Source: Balneola sp. (GTDB lineage Bacteria > Bacteroidota > Rhodothermia > Balneolales > Balneolaceae). Taken from it: a DNA stretch of 64,000 nt. Below, piece after piece: positions 25,754-34,299 of the stretch. The position numbers were made by a program, and so were the translations under genes. Each line of letters opens with the position of its first letter. The first letter of the stretch is position 1. The stretch covers positions 62,001 through 126,000 of the forward strand of contig RHLJ01000005.1 of NCBI GenBank assembly GCA_003712055.1, given 5' to 3'. The notes under the pieces are model-generated. The model ran no database searches and was not told the origin of the DNA. It saw nothing but the letters and a program-made list of their open reading frames with translations.

Positions 25754-26394
25754 TCATTTTTAAATCGTTCTACATATTCAACCATAAAGTGGTGACGTTC
25801 TTCAGCCATCTTCTTTCCTGAGCTTGTGTTCATTCGGTCTTTGAGTAGAAAGAGCTTTTCGTAGAAATGATTAATAGTATGCCCTTTACTGTTCTTATAA
25901 GCTTCAAAAGAAGAATGCATAACAGGAGGGATGTCTGGATTGTACATCTCGCGATGCCTGAAACCACCATAAGAAAACGCTCTTGCAATACCGATGGCTC
26001 CAATGGCATCCAGCCGATCGGCATCCTGAACTATTTGTCCTTCAATAGTTTCCATTGGGGTGGAAACACCAGCTCCCTTAAAGGATATATGGGCAATAAT
26101 CTCACAAATATGGTTTGTAGTTGTTTCTGGGATGGGGAAATTTCTAAGCCATTTCTTTGCTACTCTAGCTCCTAATAACTCATCGCCTCCATGAAATTTA
26201 TGATCTGCTATATCATGTAGGAGGGCAGCTAGCTCGACGACAAGTTCATTTACACCTTCCTCTTTGGCTAGAGTAAGAGCTGTATTCCTTACTCTATGGA
26301 TATGCCACCAATCATGCCCACTATCCCCTTCAAGAGAGTCTTTTACAAACTCTTCTGTTTTTTGAATAACTAACTCTGCTAAAAGTTCAGACAT
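25735..26394 (-). CDS. HD-domain phosphohydrolase (YpgQ/YedJ-like)
   Basis: A 219-aa soluble HD-superfamily hydrolase. Metal ligands are visible as H-x-x-x-V in WWHIHRVRNTAL (about 28-39), the HD pair in LLHDIADHKF (about 67-76), and a distal Asp in QDADRLDAIGAIG. Small HD proteins of this kind act on nucleotides; the substrate here is unknown. It overlaps the GH3 gene upstream by 16 nt and the SGNH gene downstream by 19 nt, so it is translationally coupled to both. Confidence 0.85.
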   Translation of the reverse strand: MSELLAELVIQKTEEFVKDSLEGDSGHDWWHIHRVRNTALTLAKEEGVNELVVELAALLHDIADHKFHGGDELLGARVAKKWLRNFPIPETTTNHICEIIAHISFKGAGVSTPMETIEGQIVQDADRLDAIGAIGIARAFSYGGFRHREMYNPDIPPVMHSSFEAYKNSKGHTINHFYEKLFLLKDRMNTSSGKKMAEERHHFMVEYVERFKNEWKGLH

Positions 26395-27518
26395 GTACAG
26401 AGGTCTTCGATTACATCTTTTTTTAGCTTGGCAACCCTTGCAAGTGCAGCATCAATCGTTTCTTCACTTATCTTGTCTTCTGCAATAAGCTTCTGAATGG
26501 TATTAACAGCCTTTTTTACGATGTCTTCTTCATAGACCAAATTGTTCCCAAAGATTAATATATCAACTCCTGCATTCAGCGCCTGTTCAATAGCAGTTTC
26601 AAGGCCATACTCTGCTCGTATTGCTTCCATCTGCATATCGTCGGAGAATACAACTCCTTCAAAACCTAAAGAATCTCTCAATAGTCCATTAATTGTAGCA
26701 GGAGACATTGTGGCTGGCCAATCAGGATCGAGGTTAGCATTGTAAATATGGGCAGTCATTACTGCATTAATATTTTTTTCTTCGAATAGCTTTCGATAGG
26801 GAATAAGTTCGTCAGGGCTCCAGCTATTTGTAACATCAGTAACTCCCAGGTGGGAGTCCTCTGAAGAGCTGCCATGTCCCGGAAAGTGTTTTAATACGGT
26901 TAATATTCCTTCTACATCAAACTCATCAATCATATAGCCCGCATGCTCCGCTACTTTGTAAGGGTCGTCGGAAAAGCTTCGCTCGTATTTTGCTATAACA
27001 GGGTTATCCGGATTTGTATTTACATCAAGTACCGGGGCAAAATTAGTGTTTACACCAACTACCATGAATTCCTGAGCCATGCTTCGGGCATAAAAGCGGG
27101 TTGAATCTTCATTATCTATTTCCCCCAGGTATTGTGCAGAAACTGTTTTAGGAAATCCCATGCTCGGTTTTAATCGGGCAACTTTTCCTCCTTCCTGATC
27201 AATAGAAATAATAGGAGGGGTGGAAGAGTAAGCTACAAGAGCGCTGGCAAGCTTAAGAAGTTGATCGTCAGATTCTATATTTCTTCCATAAGTCTTGGAT
27301 TCAACATCGTAATCAAACAAAACAACACCGCCAAGGTTGTAATTTTTGATATCCTGAACGATGCTACTTTCCGAATCAATCTCTGTACCTCTGAATCCTA
27401 CAACCAGGAGCTGGCCTAATTCTTGATCACTGTATGAGGTTTCATAGGCTTCTTCAACGGGTTTGGCAGAGCAACCCAGTAGAATGGTAGAGAGGACAAT
27501 TAGTGCTTTAAGTCTCAT
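26379..27518 (-). CDS. NagZ-like GH3 beta-N-acetylglucosaminidase lipoprotein
   Basis: A 379-aa GH3 enzyme made as a lipoprotein (lipobox LLGCS, Cys16). KHFPGHG (210-216) followed by EDSHLG places the NagZ-type catalytic Asp/His pair at Asp221/His223. The nucleophile is in FSDDMQM (about Asp293). NagZ enzymes cut GlcNAc from muropeptides; most are cytosolic, so a lipoprotein form points to breakdown of peptidoglycan or chitooligosaccharides in the periplasm or on the surface. Its start codon overlaps the last base of the TlpA-like gene's stop region. Confidence 0.9.
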   Translation of the reverse strand: MRLKALIVLSTILLGCSAKPVEEAYETSYSDQELGQLLVVGFRGTEIDSESSIVQDIKNYNLGGVVLFDYDVESKTYGRNIESDDQLLKLASALVAYSSTPPIISIDQEGGKVARLKPSMGFPKTVSAQYLGEIDNEDSTRFYARSMAQEFMVVGVNTNFAPVLDVNTNPDNPVIAKYERSFSDDPYKVAEHAGYMIDEFDVEGILTVLKHFPGHGSSSEDSHLGVTDVTNSWSPDELIPYRKLFEEKNINAVMTAHIYNANLDPDWPATMSPATINGLLRDSLGFEGVVFSDDMQMEAIRAEYGLETAIEQALNAGVDILIFGNNLVYEEDIVKKAVNTIQKLIAEDKISEETIDAALARVAKLKKDVIEDLCTCLNF

Positions 27519-28987
27519 TATGGAGTAGAAGATGAATTGTTGTATTGCTCTATTAAGTTATCAAGTACTTCGGTAAAATTGAAAGAGGGACGAATATCAT
27601 TATATCTTGAGATATTTCCATCAGGATCTACCAAAATATAAAAAGGAATTCCTCCTCCTTTATACGCTTTGAAAGTTTCTTGCTGCATACCATCGCCACC
27701 ATAAAGTTGAGGCCATGGATTTTTAAAACGAGTGATGTCTTGTACCCAAACCAAACTATCTACTTCTGTGGATATTGCTACTATTTCAAAATCGTCTCTA
27801 CTGTAGCTACTATATATTTCTCTCATGTGCGGAAATTCTTCCAGGCAAGGTTGACACCATCCTGCCCAAAAATCAAGAAGTACAAATTTTCCTTTATAAT
27901 CTGAAAGCGTGTGGATGTTACCTTCCAGATCTGAAATAGAAAAGGGTACGGCAGGTTGACCTGGGGAAACGGATTTAATTTCATTGTAAAACCAACCAAG
28001 AAATTCTGTGTATTCTTCAAATTCAGCGTAATCTTCCAAGTAGGCTAAATAACTAGGCTCTGAAATGCTGAATGGCTGCTCTCCAATTCTCTCTGCAACT
28101 AAAAACATTTCTGCATAAGCTTTTGTATCCTGATCTTCAATGTGTTCAATCACCTGCATTCTTTTTTCGTCCAGCTCAGGATAGGCAACTTGCTTGATAT
28201 CATATTCAGCAAGATTCATTTGGAAAGCATTTACTACACTATCATACACTCCAAAAGTCCTGGAGTAATAATGCGTAAAGTCCCTTATTCCGGCTCGTTG
28301 AGACTCAAGCACATCAAGACTGAAGAAGTCTTTAGAAACGGCCTCCTGAATAACTTTTTGTCGAGCAGTATCTACATCATAATTTCCAATATGGCGGTCG
28401 GAGTATTCAACAGCTCTTAGTTTTAATACTAAATCTTCGCCAACTACTTTTTGATAGAGTGGATCAAAGAGCGTTCCTTTTAGGTATTTTTCTGCACGAC
28501 TTAGCTTTTCTTTACTGTAAGCAAGAGCTGAGTTTTTTTGACCAACTTTAAACTTATCCATCTCTAATTTAATAGCTGCGTCTAAGCCATTTATTTCCTC
28601 AAGGTACTCCTGATAGTTCAGATTTAAATTCTCATGATCTCCTGAAATGGCTACTTCAAATGGAAATGCCGCTCGTTTAATAGTAATTGAAGAAGATTTT
28701 CCGGGTTCTATATAAATAGGATACGACTCGTCCTGAATCGATAACCAGACAATCATAGGTTTATCAGCTGGGATAGAAAGCTCAAAGTTTCCTCCTTCCA
28801 ACTCCAGATTGTACTGTTCTTTAATTGAATATTTATAGTGGAGAGGAGGGATTTCTACATATGCATTAGTATTTCCAATATAATCGATCGAGCCTGAGAG
28901 ATAAGCTTCGTTTGAAGAACTACAGTTAATAAGTAAAATGGAGATAAGAAGAGCGGGTATTCTTAAGTGTAATAATTTTATTTTCAT
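27518..28987 (-). CDS. TlpA-like thiol-disulfide lipoprotein
   Basis: A 489-aa exported protein with lipobox Cys22 (LINCS). An N-terminal beta domain (about 30-120, like DUF4369) and a helical middle region (about 120-330) precede a C-terminal thioredoxin fold (about 345-480). The active site is WCQPC (377-381). Such Bacteroidota proteins reduce or isomerise disulfides in the periplasm. It is the first gene of the operon with GH3, HD and SGNH genes. A shared role in envelope maintenance is plausible but unproven. Confidence 0.85.
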   Translation of the reverse strand: MKIKLLHLRIPALLISILLINCSSSNEAYLSGSIDYIGNTNAYVEIPPLHYKYSIKEQYNLELEGGNFELSIPADKPMIVWLSIQDESYPIYIEPGKSSSITIKRAAFPFEVAISGDHENLNLNYQEYLEEINGLDAAIKLEMDKFKVGQKNSALAYSKEKLSRAEKYLKGTLFDPLYQKVVGEDLVLKLRAVEYSDRHIGNYDVDTARQKVIQEAVSKDFFSLDVLESQRAGIRDFTHYYSRTFGVYDSVVNAFQMNLAEYDIKQVAYPELDEKRMQVIEHIEDQDTKAYAEMFLVAERIGEQPFSISEPSYLAYLEDYAEFEEYTEFLGWFYNEIKSVSPGQPAVPFSISDLEGNIHTLSDYKGKFVLLDFWAGWCQPCLEEFPHMREIYSSYSRDDFEIVAISTEVDSLVWVQDITRFKNPWPQLYGGDGMQQETFKAYKGGGIPFYILVDPDGNISRYNDIRPSFNFTEVLDNLIEQYNNSSSTP

Positions 28988-29303
28988 TGATAGTTAGGTA
29001 ATAAAGTATTGAGAGAATAGGTTTATTAGAAAATCTTAAAGTTTGTCATTTTATCGAATTAACCATCTCTTTTAGTTCAGTTAATAGTTAAAAAATAATT
29101 TCAATTATTGGTGTAACAATTAGTTAACATCTTTCTCTTAAAGTTGAAGCAATCAAATTAACGAGCAAATAATTCGATTGCTGAATTTTATAGGGAATAG
29201 ATATTGTAGAGAAGTGAACAAAAAAAGACGGTATTTTTTGCTCAATCAAAAAAATCCCAATAAATGAGATAAATACAATAAACCAATATCTAACGATCAG
29301 ATA
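28988..29303. other. Divergent intergenic region before the TPR/anti-sigma-like gene
   Basis: The 316-bp A+T-rich gap has no credible gene. It contains a candidate sigma-factor site at 29111-29139 and a leader of about 165 nt before the ATG at 29304. A GCAAATAATTCGATTGC dyad lies near 29165. The minus-strand promoter for the TlpA-like operon must also be here but was not pinned down. Confidence 0.5.
29111..29139 (+). promoter_or_regulatory. Candidate ECF-sigma promoter of the TPR/anti-sigma-like gene
   Basis: GTGTAACAA (29111-29119), 14 nt, then TCTCTT (29134-29139). The words and spacing match the two sites before the lipoprotein-CHAT operon (34079-34107 and 34000-34028). A 16-nt gap between TGTAAC and TCTCTT is normal for ECF promoters. 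The start codon is 165 nt downstream, which is long. Confidence 0.5.
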
Positions 29304-30041
29304 ATGATAGAAAGTAATGTCAAAAAAGACTTGGAGCATAAAATTGACTTATATGTTAATGGAAAGCTAAGCCAAGACCAAGTCGACGAACTTTGGGCTG
29401 AGTTAATACAAGACGGTTACTATTTGGATTACACTAAAAGTGTTGCCAACATTAAAGCAGTTATTGAATCACAAAGGCTTAATAAGAATACAGCTCCGGT
29501 ATACAAACTGCGTAAAATTGCCAGCTATGGAACAGCAGCAGCAATAGCAATTATAATTGGAGTTATAAGTGTTATCAATTTCTCTGGTAATGACCAAACC
29601 TTCTCTCTTCAGGCCGTGAATGAACTTGATTTGGGGGAGGTTCGTGGAGATAGCGAATTATTCACCCCGACTGAAGTTATTGCCGAGGCTATTGAACTAG
29701 CTAATAATGGAAATGTAGAACAAGCAGTAACTTTACTCGAGAGAGAAATAGACCGCACTGAAGATCCGGATTTAGTAGCAGAGATTTCTCTTACTCTCGG
29801 ATCAATTCAATATAATTACGGTGAATATGACGCAGCTCTCTTGAGTTTTGAAAGAGTTATAAGTCAAAATACTATTGACGTAAAAAATCTGGATAAAGGA
29901 TATTGGTATTTAGCCAATACTTATCTTCAATTAGGTATGCTAGATAAAGCAGAATCTGCATTTAGAAATGTATATGAGCTTGATCAGGGATATAGCAGGA
30001 TCGCTAAGACTTACCTGGATGCTTTTGAAGAAAGCCGATAA
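29304..30041 (+). CDS. Membrane TPR protein with anti-sigma-like topology
   Basis: A 245-aa protein. A cytosolic N-terminal region of about 70 residues (YVNGKLSQDQVDELWAEL...) is followed by one membrane segment (about 73-92, AAAIAIIIGVISVIN). The periplasmic remainder has TPR-like helices (about 115-240; QAVTLLEREI, then ALLSFERVI and KAESAFRNVYEL). This one-pass plan with a short helical N-terminus is that of anti-sigma regulators, although the zinc HxxxCxxC motif is absent. It is convergent with the CHAT gene; the stop codons are 2 nt apart. The link to the sigma factor at 34300 is inferred from proximity and the shared promoter motif. Confidence 0.65.
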   Translation: MIESNVKKDLEHKIDLYVNGKLSQDQVDELWAELIQDGYYLDYTKSVANIKAVIESQRLNKNTAPVYKLRKIASYGTAAAIAIIIGVISVINFSGNDQTFSLQAVNELDLGEVRGDSELFTPTEVIAEAIELANNGNVEQAVTLLEREIDRTEDPDLVAEISLTLGSIQYNYGEYDAALLSFERVISQNTIDVKNLDKGYWYLANTYLQLGMLDKAESAFRNVYELDQGYSRIAKTYLDAFEESR

Positions 30042-30043
30042 TC

Positions 30044-33000
30044 CTAAAACGAGTTTTCTCTGATTAAAAAGATTCCTCCAATAATTATTACAAAGAATAT
30101 TGGATACAATAAGCCAGCACTAGCTGGCTTTTTTGTTAGAGGAGAAGGATTTCCTATAAGCATGTATGCTCCCCAATAATAAGGGTTAGCATTTCCGGTT
30201 TTTAATAAGTTCAATTTGGCAGACCTAATTGCGTCCTCCTTTGAAATACCATCATTTACATCAGAATAGAATACGGAAGCAAACTCGGAAGCCGACTTGT
30301 CATTAACTGACCATAAATTAAGTGCCAGACTCTTGGCTCCTGCATATCTTAATGCTCTGCTAACTCCTACAACTCCGGCACCTTGTATATAGCTACCTGA
30401 GCCCGAGCTACAAGAATTCAGCATAATAAATTGATTGTTCATATTTGCATCAAAGAGCTCATAAGCATATAAAGGAGAAAATCCGTCATTAGAATCATCT
30501 CGTAAATAAATGGTAGAAAATAAAGGGTCTTGTTCGGAAACTTCACTATGAGTGGCGACATGAATGATTTCCGAGTTTGATACCATATTTAAGAATGAAG
30601 ATTTGGTAGCGTTCCTCTCGAGGAAAATTTCCTGATCTTCAAAATTTACCATATGCGAACTTATTTCTCTCACTTCTTTAGTTGCAAAGGGAAGGGAACC
30701 TAAGCGATCATTTCCAGAAGCTTCAAAATTGGAAAGTGCAAACGCAGAAAAGCTGATTCCATGACTAGTTTTTTTCTTTCTGGTGTTATCCTGAAATTCA
30801 TTTAAAGAAGTGAAATACTTAATAGTGTACTCCTCAATTAAGTATCTGGTAGAGCCATAGCTAGTTGCTGATTCTGGCTTTTTGATCGGGAGAACCTCTA
30901 ATGGAATTCTATATAGATAGTTGTCAGGTATAACAGTAAGCTTAGAAATGCCTTCAGGAATTTCTTGCTCAAGGCGAAGTGTATTATAAATTTGATGAAG
31001 TTCATTTAAATCAGTTTCTGCTGAAGCAAGGTTATCAGCGCCAGAAATAAATAGTTGTTTTGCTTCAGAACTAAATTCAATTGGTACAATCTTTATATCA
31101 TTTCTGGAGATATAGCTTGTATACAATACATTACCTACCTCAGCAAAATGTATTATGAGTTCTTCATCCGAAAGTTTGCGCTGTGCTGCCCATATTGATG
31201 GGGGCTCAAGTGAAGTATTCCTCCTGATTTTATTTAAGATCTGTTCTCGTTGAGCCTGTAACTGATCAATTTCTGCTTTCAGTTCCAGTTTTTTAGAATT
31301 CGATGACACATTTAGATACTGAGTTCTAAGATCGAGAACACGGTTGTTTAACATTTGATCCTGAGCAAGGTCTAGCTCGGATAATCTCTTGGCCCTCAGA
31401 ATTGGACTGTTATATAAGGCAGCATCGTTTATTGTTTTAATTTCATCTAACAACTGTACTGCCTTAGCGAATTGACCAGACTCCAGAGCCATATTGATGA
31501 GCGCGTTGAAGGCCTCCAAATATTCTGGCTGTATAGACCAGAACCCTGTTTGTGAATTGATATTCGTTCGTTCTCGATTAACAATTTGATCAATTACAGG
31601 TTCTAACTGCAAAAAAGCGCCTCTTAAATCGCCTTGTTTTTGAAGGTATCTTGCCTCAATGGTTCGGTAATCCACCAAAAGCTCAAACTCAATATTGTCG
31701 AGGGGGTATATTTTGATTTCAGATAGTAATTCGGATGTCTCTGTTAAATTTTCCTGTTCAAAAGCAATTTTAGTAAGCCCTATTAATGCCTCCAGATAGA
31801 AAGAGGTATTTGAACTTCGAATGGAAAGTTCTTTTAAGTTATGGTATTTCTGAGAAGCTTTATCCCATTGCTTGATTGAGGCTAGAATTTCTGCTTCCTG
31901 TTTCAGAACCCTTACATAGTCACTGAAATGATTGACAGAATCTAATTCAGTTTGAGCCAATTGAAGTTCTTGTAAGGCTTTTTTTGCATCACTAAAAAAA
32001 TCCCAATAAAAACTGCCAGAAAAGAAATGAAGCATGGCTAATTCATAACGATCGTGGTTATCACTTGCAATTTTCTCTGCTTGATTTAGGTAGCTAATAG
32101 CTGTTTGAACATCTTTTATTTCGGTATAGTAACTGAACAGGTTTTGAATTATGATAAGCTCGTGTTTATACACCGAATCTTGTTGGGCTTGTATTAATGC
32201 ATCGAACTGCATATTTAAATATTTATTCTTTTGGCCAAGTTTTCTATAGCAGAGACTGAGGTTATTGAATAACTCAGATTTGGAAATGGAGCTGTTTGGA
32301 TCATTGTACAGCTTTTCATACTCAACCCTGGCTTCATCAAACTTTCCTAATGAATAAAGGCTAAATGCTTTCCTAGATATAGCTTGTTCATACATTTGTG
32401 TGAAGCCTAGGTATGTTGATAATGGAATAAGTTGTTCTCTCAAGATCCGGAGTGACTCATCATATCTTCCAATTATGATAAGAGAATAGTTGGCTATGTT
32501 TAAATACCGAGATAGATTAGTTGAAATTGGGAAAAGCTCTTCTGTACTTATGAAAGGTAAGAGATATTGCAAATCCTCATAGCGGTCAATCTCAAAAAAA
32601 ATAGTCATAAGATTGATGAGGCGGATAGAATCAATAAGATCATTGTTAAATCCCTCTTTCCTAAAGTATTCAATCCAGGTTTCAGCAAGAGAGTTTAAAA
32701 AATCAGAATCGAGAAGATAACTGGTATTATTTGTGAACAGAATACTATTTATGATTAAATCTATATCCGGATTTAGAAGAACATTGATATCTAGTTTAAC
32801 TTTGTTATTAATACTACTAAGTAATCCTAGTTCTCTCTGATCAATACTTTCAGACCAACTACTGTCAAAATTTTGAAAAAACTCGGTTCTTTGAACTTCA
32901 GATGGTTCTAACAGGATATATAGACTTGCAATTTTGACGTCACCATGGTTTAGGGCAAAATTACTTAACCTCAAAAGTCTATTAGTGTTATTAGAAGCTT

Positions 33001-33250
33001 CATCTTCTCCGCACCCATATTCAGAAAAAAAATATCTAATACTACTAGTCGATCCGAAAATAGCTCGTGAAACAGAATTATGTATCTGGCATGTTGAGCT
33101 AAAAATCTCATTTAAGGCCCAGAAATTTTCCGTGAGATTTTCTTCCTTCTCTATTGCTTCAATATACTTATAGGTTTGGTTAATGAGCTGCTCATCTAAA
33201 CTTGCTTCTGTACCTAAAAATAACCCAAATAATAGAATTATGAATTTCAT
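30044..33250 (-). CDS. Exported TPR-CHAT protease with C-terminal membrane anchor
   Basis: A 1068-aa protein. It has a signal peptide (about 1-17), a long TPR-like helical solenoid (about 60-640), and a C-terminal CHAT (caspase-HetF-associated) peptidase domain (about 740-1040). The catalytic His is in HVATHSE (His901) and the Cys in LNSCSSG (Cys947). A membrane segment at about 1047-1063 (FFVIIIGGIFLI) has only a few residues after it. The protease is thus expected in the periplasm, tethered by its tail. Three lipoprotein genes lie directly upstream in the same direction (51-nt gap), so one transcript is likely. CHAT proteases are usually activated by partner binding to their TPRs; the lipoproteins are the obvious candidate substrate or signal. 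Confidence 0.88.
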   Translation of the reverse strand: MKFIILLFGLFLGTEASLDEQLINQTYKYIEAIEKEENLTENFWALNEIFSSTCQIHNSVSRAIFGSTSSIRYFFSEYGCGEDEASNNTNRLLRLSNFALNHGDVKIASLYILLEPSEVQRTEFFQNFDSSWSESIDQRELGLLSSINNKVKLDINVLLNPDIDLIINSILFTNNTSYLLDSDFLNSLAETWIEYFRKEGFNNDLIDSIRLINLMTIFFEIDRYEDLQYLLPFISTEELFPISTNLSRYLNIANYSLIIIGRYDESLRILREQLIPLSTYLGFTQMYEQAISRKAFSLYSLGKFDEARVEYEKLYNDPNSSISKSELFNNLSLCYRKLGQKNKYLNMQFDALIQAQQDSVYKHELIIIQNLFSYYTEIKDVQTAISYLNQAEKIASDNHDRYELAMLHFFSGSFYWDFFSDAKKALQELQLAQTELDSVNHFSDYVRVLKQEAEILASIKQWDKASQKYHNLKELSIRSSNTSFYLEALIGLTKIAFEQENLTETSELLSEIKIYPLDNIEFELLVDYRTIEARYLQKQGDLRGAFLQLEPVIDQIVNRERTNINSQTGFWSIQPEYLEAFNALINMALESGQFAKAVQLLDEIKTINDAALYNSPILRAKRLSELDLAQDQMLNNRVLDLRTQYLNVSSNSKKLELKAEIDQLQAQREQILNKIRRNTSLEPPSIWAAQRKLSDEELIIHFAEVGNVLYTSYISRNDIKIVPIEFSSEAKQLFISGADNLASAETDLNELHQIYNTLRLEQEIPEGISKLTVIPDNYLYRIPLEVLPIKKPESATSYGSTRYLIEEYTIKYFTSLNEFQDNTRKKKTSHGISFSAFALSNFEASGNDRLGSLPFATKEVREISSHMVNFEDQEIFLERNATKSSFLNMVSNSEIIHVATHSEVSEQDPLFSTIYLRDDSNDGFSPLYAYELFDANMNNQFIMLNSCSSGSGSYIQGAGVVGVSRALRYAGAKSLALNLWSVNDKSASEFASVFYSDVNDGISKEDAIRSAKLNLLKTGNANPYYWGAYMLIGNPSPLTKKPASAGLLYPIFFVIIIGGIFLIRENSF
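30111..30134 (+). terminator. Intrinsic terminator inside the 3' end of the CHAT gene
   Basis: AAGCCAGC, loop ACTA, GCTGGCTT and a run of T's form a perfect 8-bp stem. On the plus strand it ends the TPR/anti-sigma-like gene 70 nt after its stop, although the bases also encode CHAT residues near 1040-1047 on the other strand. Confidence 0.85.
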
Positions 33251-33301
33251 TAAAGAATGTACACCACACAGATCATTCTTTCACACCAAAAAAAGAAAAA
33301 A

Positions 33302-33490
33302 TTAAAGGACGGGTTTAGTGAGGATAGGTCGGGTAGGGCCGCCAGCAAAAGCAGCGTCATCATCGGTGATGGTGATTTCTACTTCCGGTTGCGTTGCTTC
33401 GGTGGTAGCCGGGGTTTGGTTGGCCGGAGCACAGGCGAAAGAGATAGCAACGAGAGTAAGTAGGGTAAATAGAGACTTAAGCGATTTCAT
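33302..33490 (-). CDS. Small lipoprotein of 62 aa, tandem copy nearest the CHAT gene
   Basis: The signal peptide has lipobox ISFAC (Cys20), so the mature part is about 43 residues: a Thr/Pro/Glu-rich linker, an acidic EITITDDDAAF stretch, then GGPTRPILTKPVL at the C-terminus. No family is recognised. The protein is identical to the copies at 33535 and 33768. The DNA differs from them at six positions, all synonymous, so the frame and strand are real and the sequence is under selection or gene conversion. It lies 51 nt upstream of the CHAT protease. Confidence 0.85.
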   Translation of the reverse strand: MKSLKSLFTLLTLVAISFACAPANQTPATTEATQPEVEITITDDDAAFAGGPTRPILTKPVL

Positions 33491-33534
33491 GATGATTGTT
33501 GGATTTTATAATTAGGATTAAATAAAGGTTAAAA

Positions 33535-33723
33535 TTAAAGGACGGGTTTAGTGAGGATAGGTCGGGTAGGACCGCCAGCGAAAGCTGCATCATCGTCGGT
33601 GATGGTGATTTCTACTTCAGGTTGCGTTGCTTCGGTGGTAGCCGGGGTTTGGTTGGCCGGAGCACAGGCGAAAGAGATAGCAACGAGAGTAAGTAGGGTA
33701 AATAGAGACTTAAGCGATTTCAT
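33535..33723 (-). CDS. Small lipoprotein of 62 aa, middle tandem copy
   Basis: Identical protein to its two neighbours: lipoprotein signal with Cys20, acidic middle, GGPTRPILTKPVL tail. The nucleotide sequence appears identical to the copy at 33768. It is read in the same direction as the CHAT protease and separated from the next copy by a 44-bp spacer. Confidence 0.85.
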   Translation of the reverse strand: MKSLKSLFTLLTLVAISFACAPANQTPATTEATQPEVEITITDDDAAFAGGPTRPILTKPVL

Positions 33724-33767
33724 GATGATTGTTGGATTTTATAATTAGGATTAAATAAAGGTTAAAA

Positions 33768-33956
33768 TTAAAGGACGGGTTTAGTGAGGATAGGTCGGGT
33801 AGGACCGCCAGCGAAAGCTGCATCATCGTCGGTGATGGTGATTTCTACTTCAGGTTGCGTTGCTTCGGTGGTAGCCGGGGTTTGGTTGGCCGGAGCACAG
33901 GCGAAAGAGATAGCAACGAGAGTAAGTAGGGTAAATAGAGACTTAAGCGATTTCAT
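33768..33956 (-). CDS. Small lipoprotein of 62 aa, first tandem copy of the operon
   Basis: It is the promoter-proximal copy, identical in protein sequence to the other two. Two candidate sigma-factor sites lie 44 and about 123 bp upstream. Three equal copies suggest that dose matters, as for an abundant envelope component, a protease substrate or a secreted peptide precursor. Confidence 0.85.
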   Translation of the reverse strand: MKSLKSLFTLLTLVAISFACAPANQTPATTEATQPEVEITITDDDAAFAGGPTRPILTKPVL

Positions 33957-33999
33957 AATAAATTGTATTTGATTTTAGATTGTAATTTTAGTCCAGATA

Positions 34000-34028
34000 A
34001 AGAGTTTTTTATATCGAATTTGTTACGA
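34000..34028 (-). promoter_or_regulatory. Candidate ECF-sigma promoter, proximal copy
   Basis: On the minus strand, TCGTAACAA, 14 nt, ACTCTT, followed by TATCTGGACTA. It lies 44 bp before the first lipoprotein start. It is part of the 41-bp direct repeat. Confidence 0.6.
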
Positions 34029-34078
34029 AAAAAATGATCTTTACTTAGATTTTAAAATTTATATTTATAGTCCAGATA

Positions 34079-34107
34079 AAGAGATTTTTTCACCTCTTTT
34101 GTTACAC
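34079..34107 (-). promoter_or_regulatory. Candidate ECF-sigma promoter, distal copy
   Basis: On the minus strand, GTGTAACAA, 14 nt, TCTCTT, followed by TATCTGGACTA. It has the same spacing as the proximal copy, 79 bp away. Two tandem promoters, or one promoter and one further sigma or activator site, would both fit. Confidence 0.6.
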
Positions 34108-34299
34108 TTTTAACCTACCCTAAAAAACTCAAACACACCAAATTTTTGTTAAGATTTCTTAATCTAAGCTCTAAAAAGAGCCAAATTTGAATCATATAAT
34201 AGTTTTTAAGTATCAAGTAGAGTTTTATATTCTCTGCGAAATAGCTATTCAGAATTTGAGTTTGAAGTAGTACTTAACAATAACTTTTAGTCGTTTCTT

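Larger units (their letters stand above)
33302..33967. repeat. Tandem array of three 233-bp units, each a lipoprotein gene plus spacer
   Basis: The start positions are spaced exactly 233 bp apart (33302, 33535, 33768). The spacer between units, with ATGATTGTTGGATTTTATAA upstream of each start, is the same between copies 1-2 and 2-3. Sequence upstream of the outermost copy differs. Copies 2 and 3 appear identical, so the last duplication is recent. Confidence 0.9.
33957..34299. other. Divergent control region between lipoprotein-CHAT operon and sigma gene
   Basis: The 343-bp, strongly A+T-rich region holds a direct repeat of about 41 bp, at 33986-34026 and 34065-34105. It contains two copies of the candidate sigma site facing the lipoprotein genes. 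Toward the sigma gene there are two small dyads: TTAAGATTTCTTAA near 34149 and GCTCTAAAAAGAGC near 34168. No additional gene is seen. Confidence 0.6.

Noticed and set aside
29124-29339. 71-aa hydrophobic minus-strand frame before the TPR gene
   Set aside because: It overlaps the TPR gene start and the candidate promoter, and comes from A+T-rich DNA read as Phe/Ile.
33302-33967. CRISPR-like array
   Set aside because: The 233-bp repeats are gene copies with identical spacers, not short repeats with unique spacers; no cas gene is near.
33318-33972. Three plus-strand frames of 62-65 aa antisense to the small lipoproteins
   Set aside because: They exist only because the lipoprotein sequence is repeated. 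The six differences between copies are synonymous in the minus-strand frame, and that frame has a proper lipoprotein signal.
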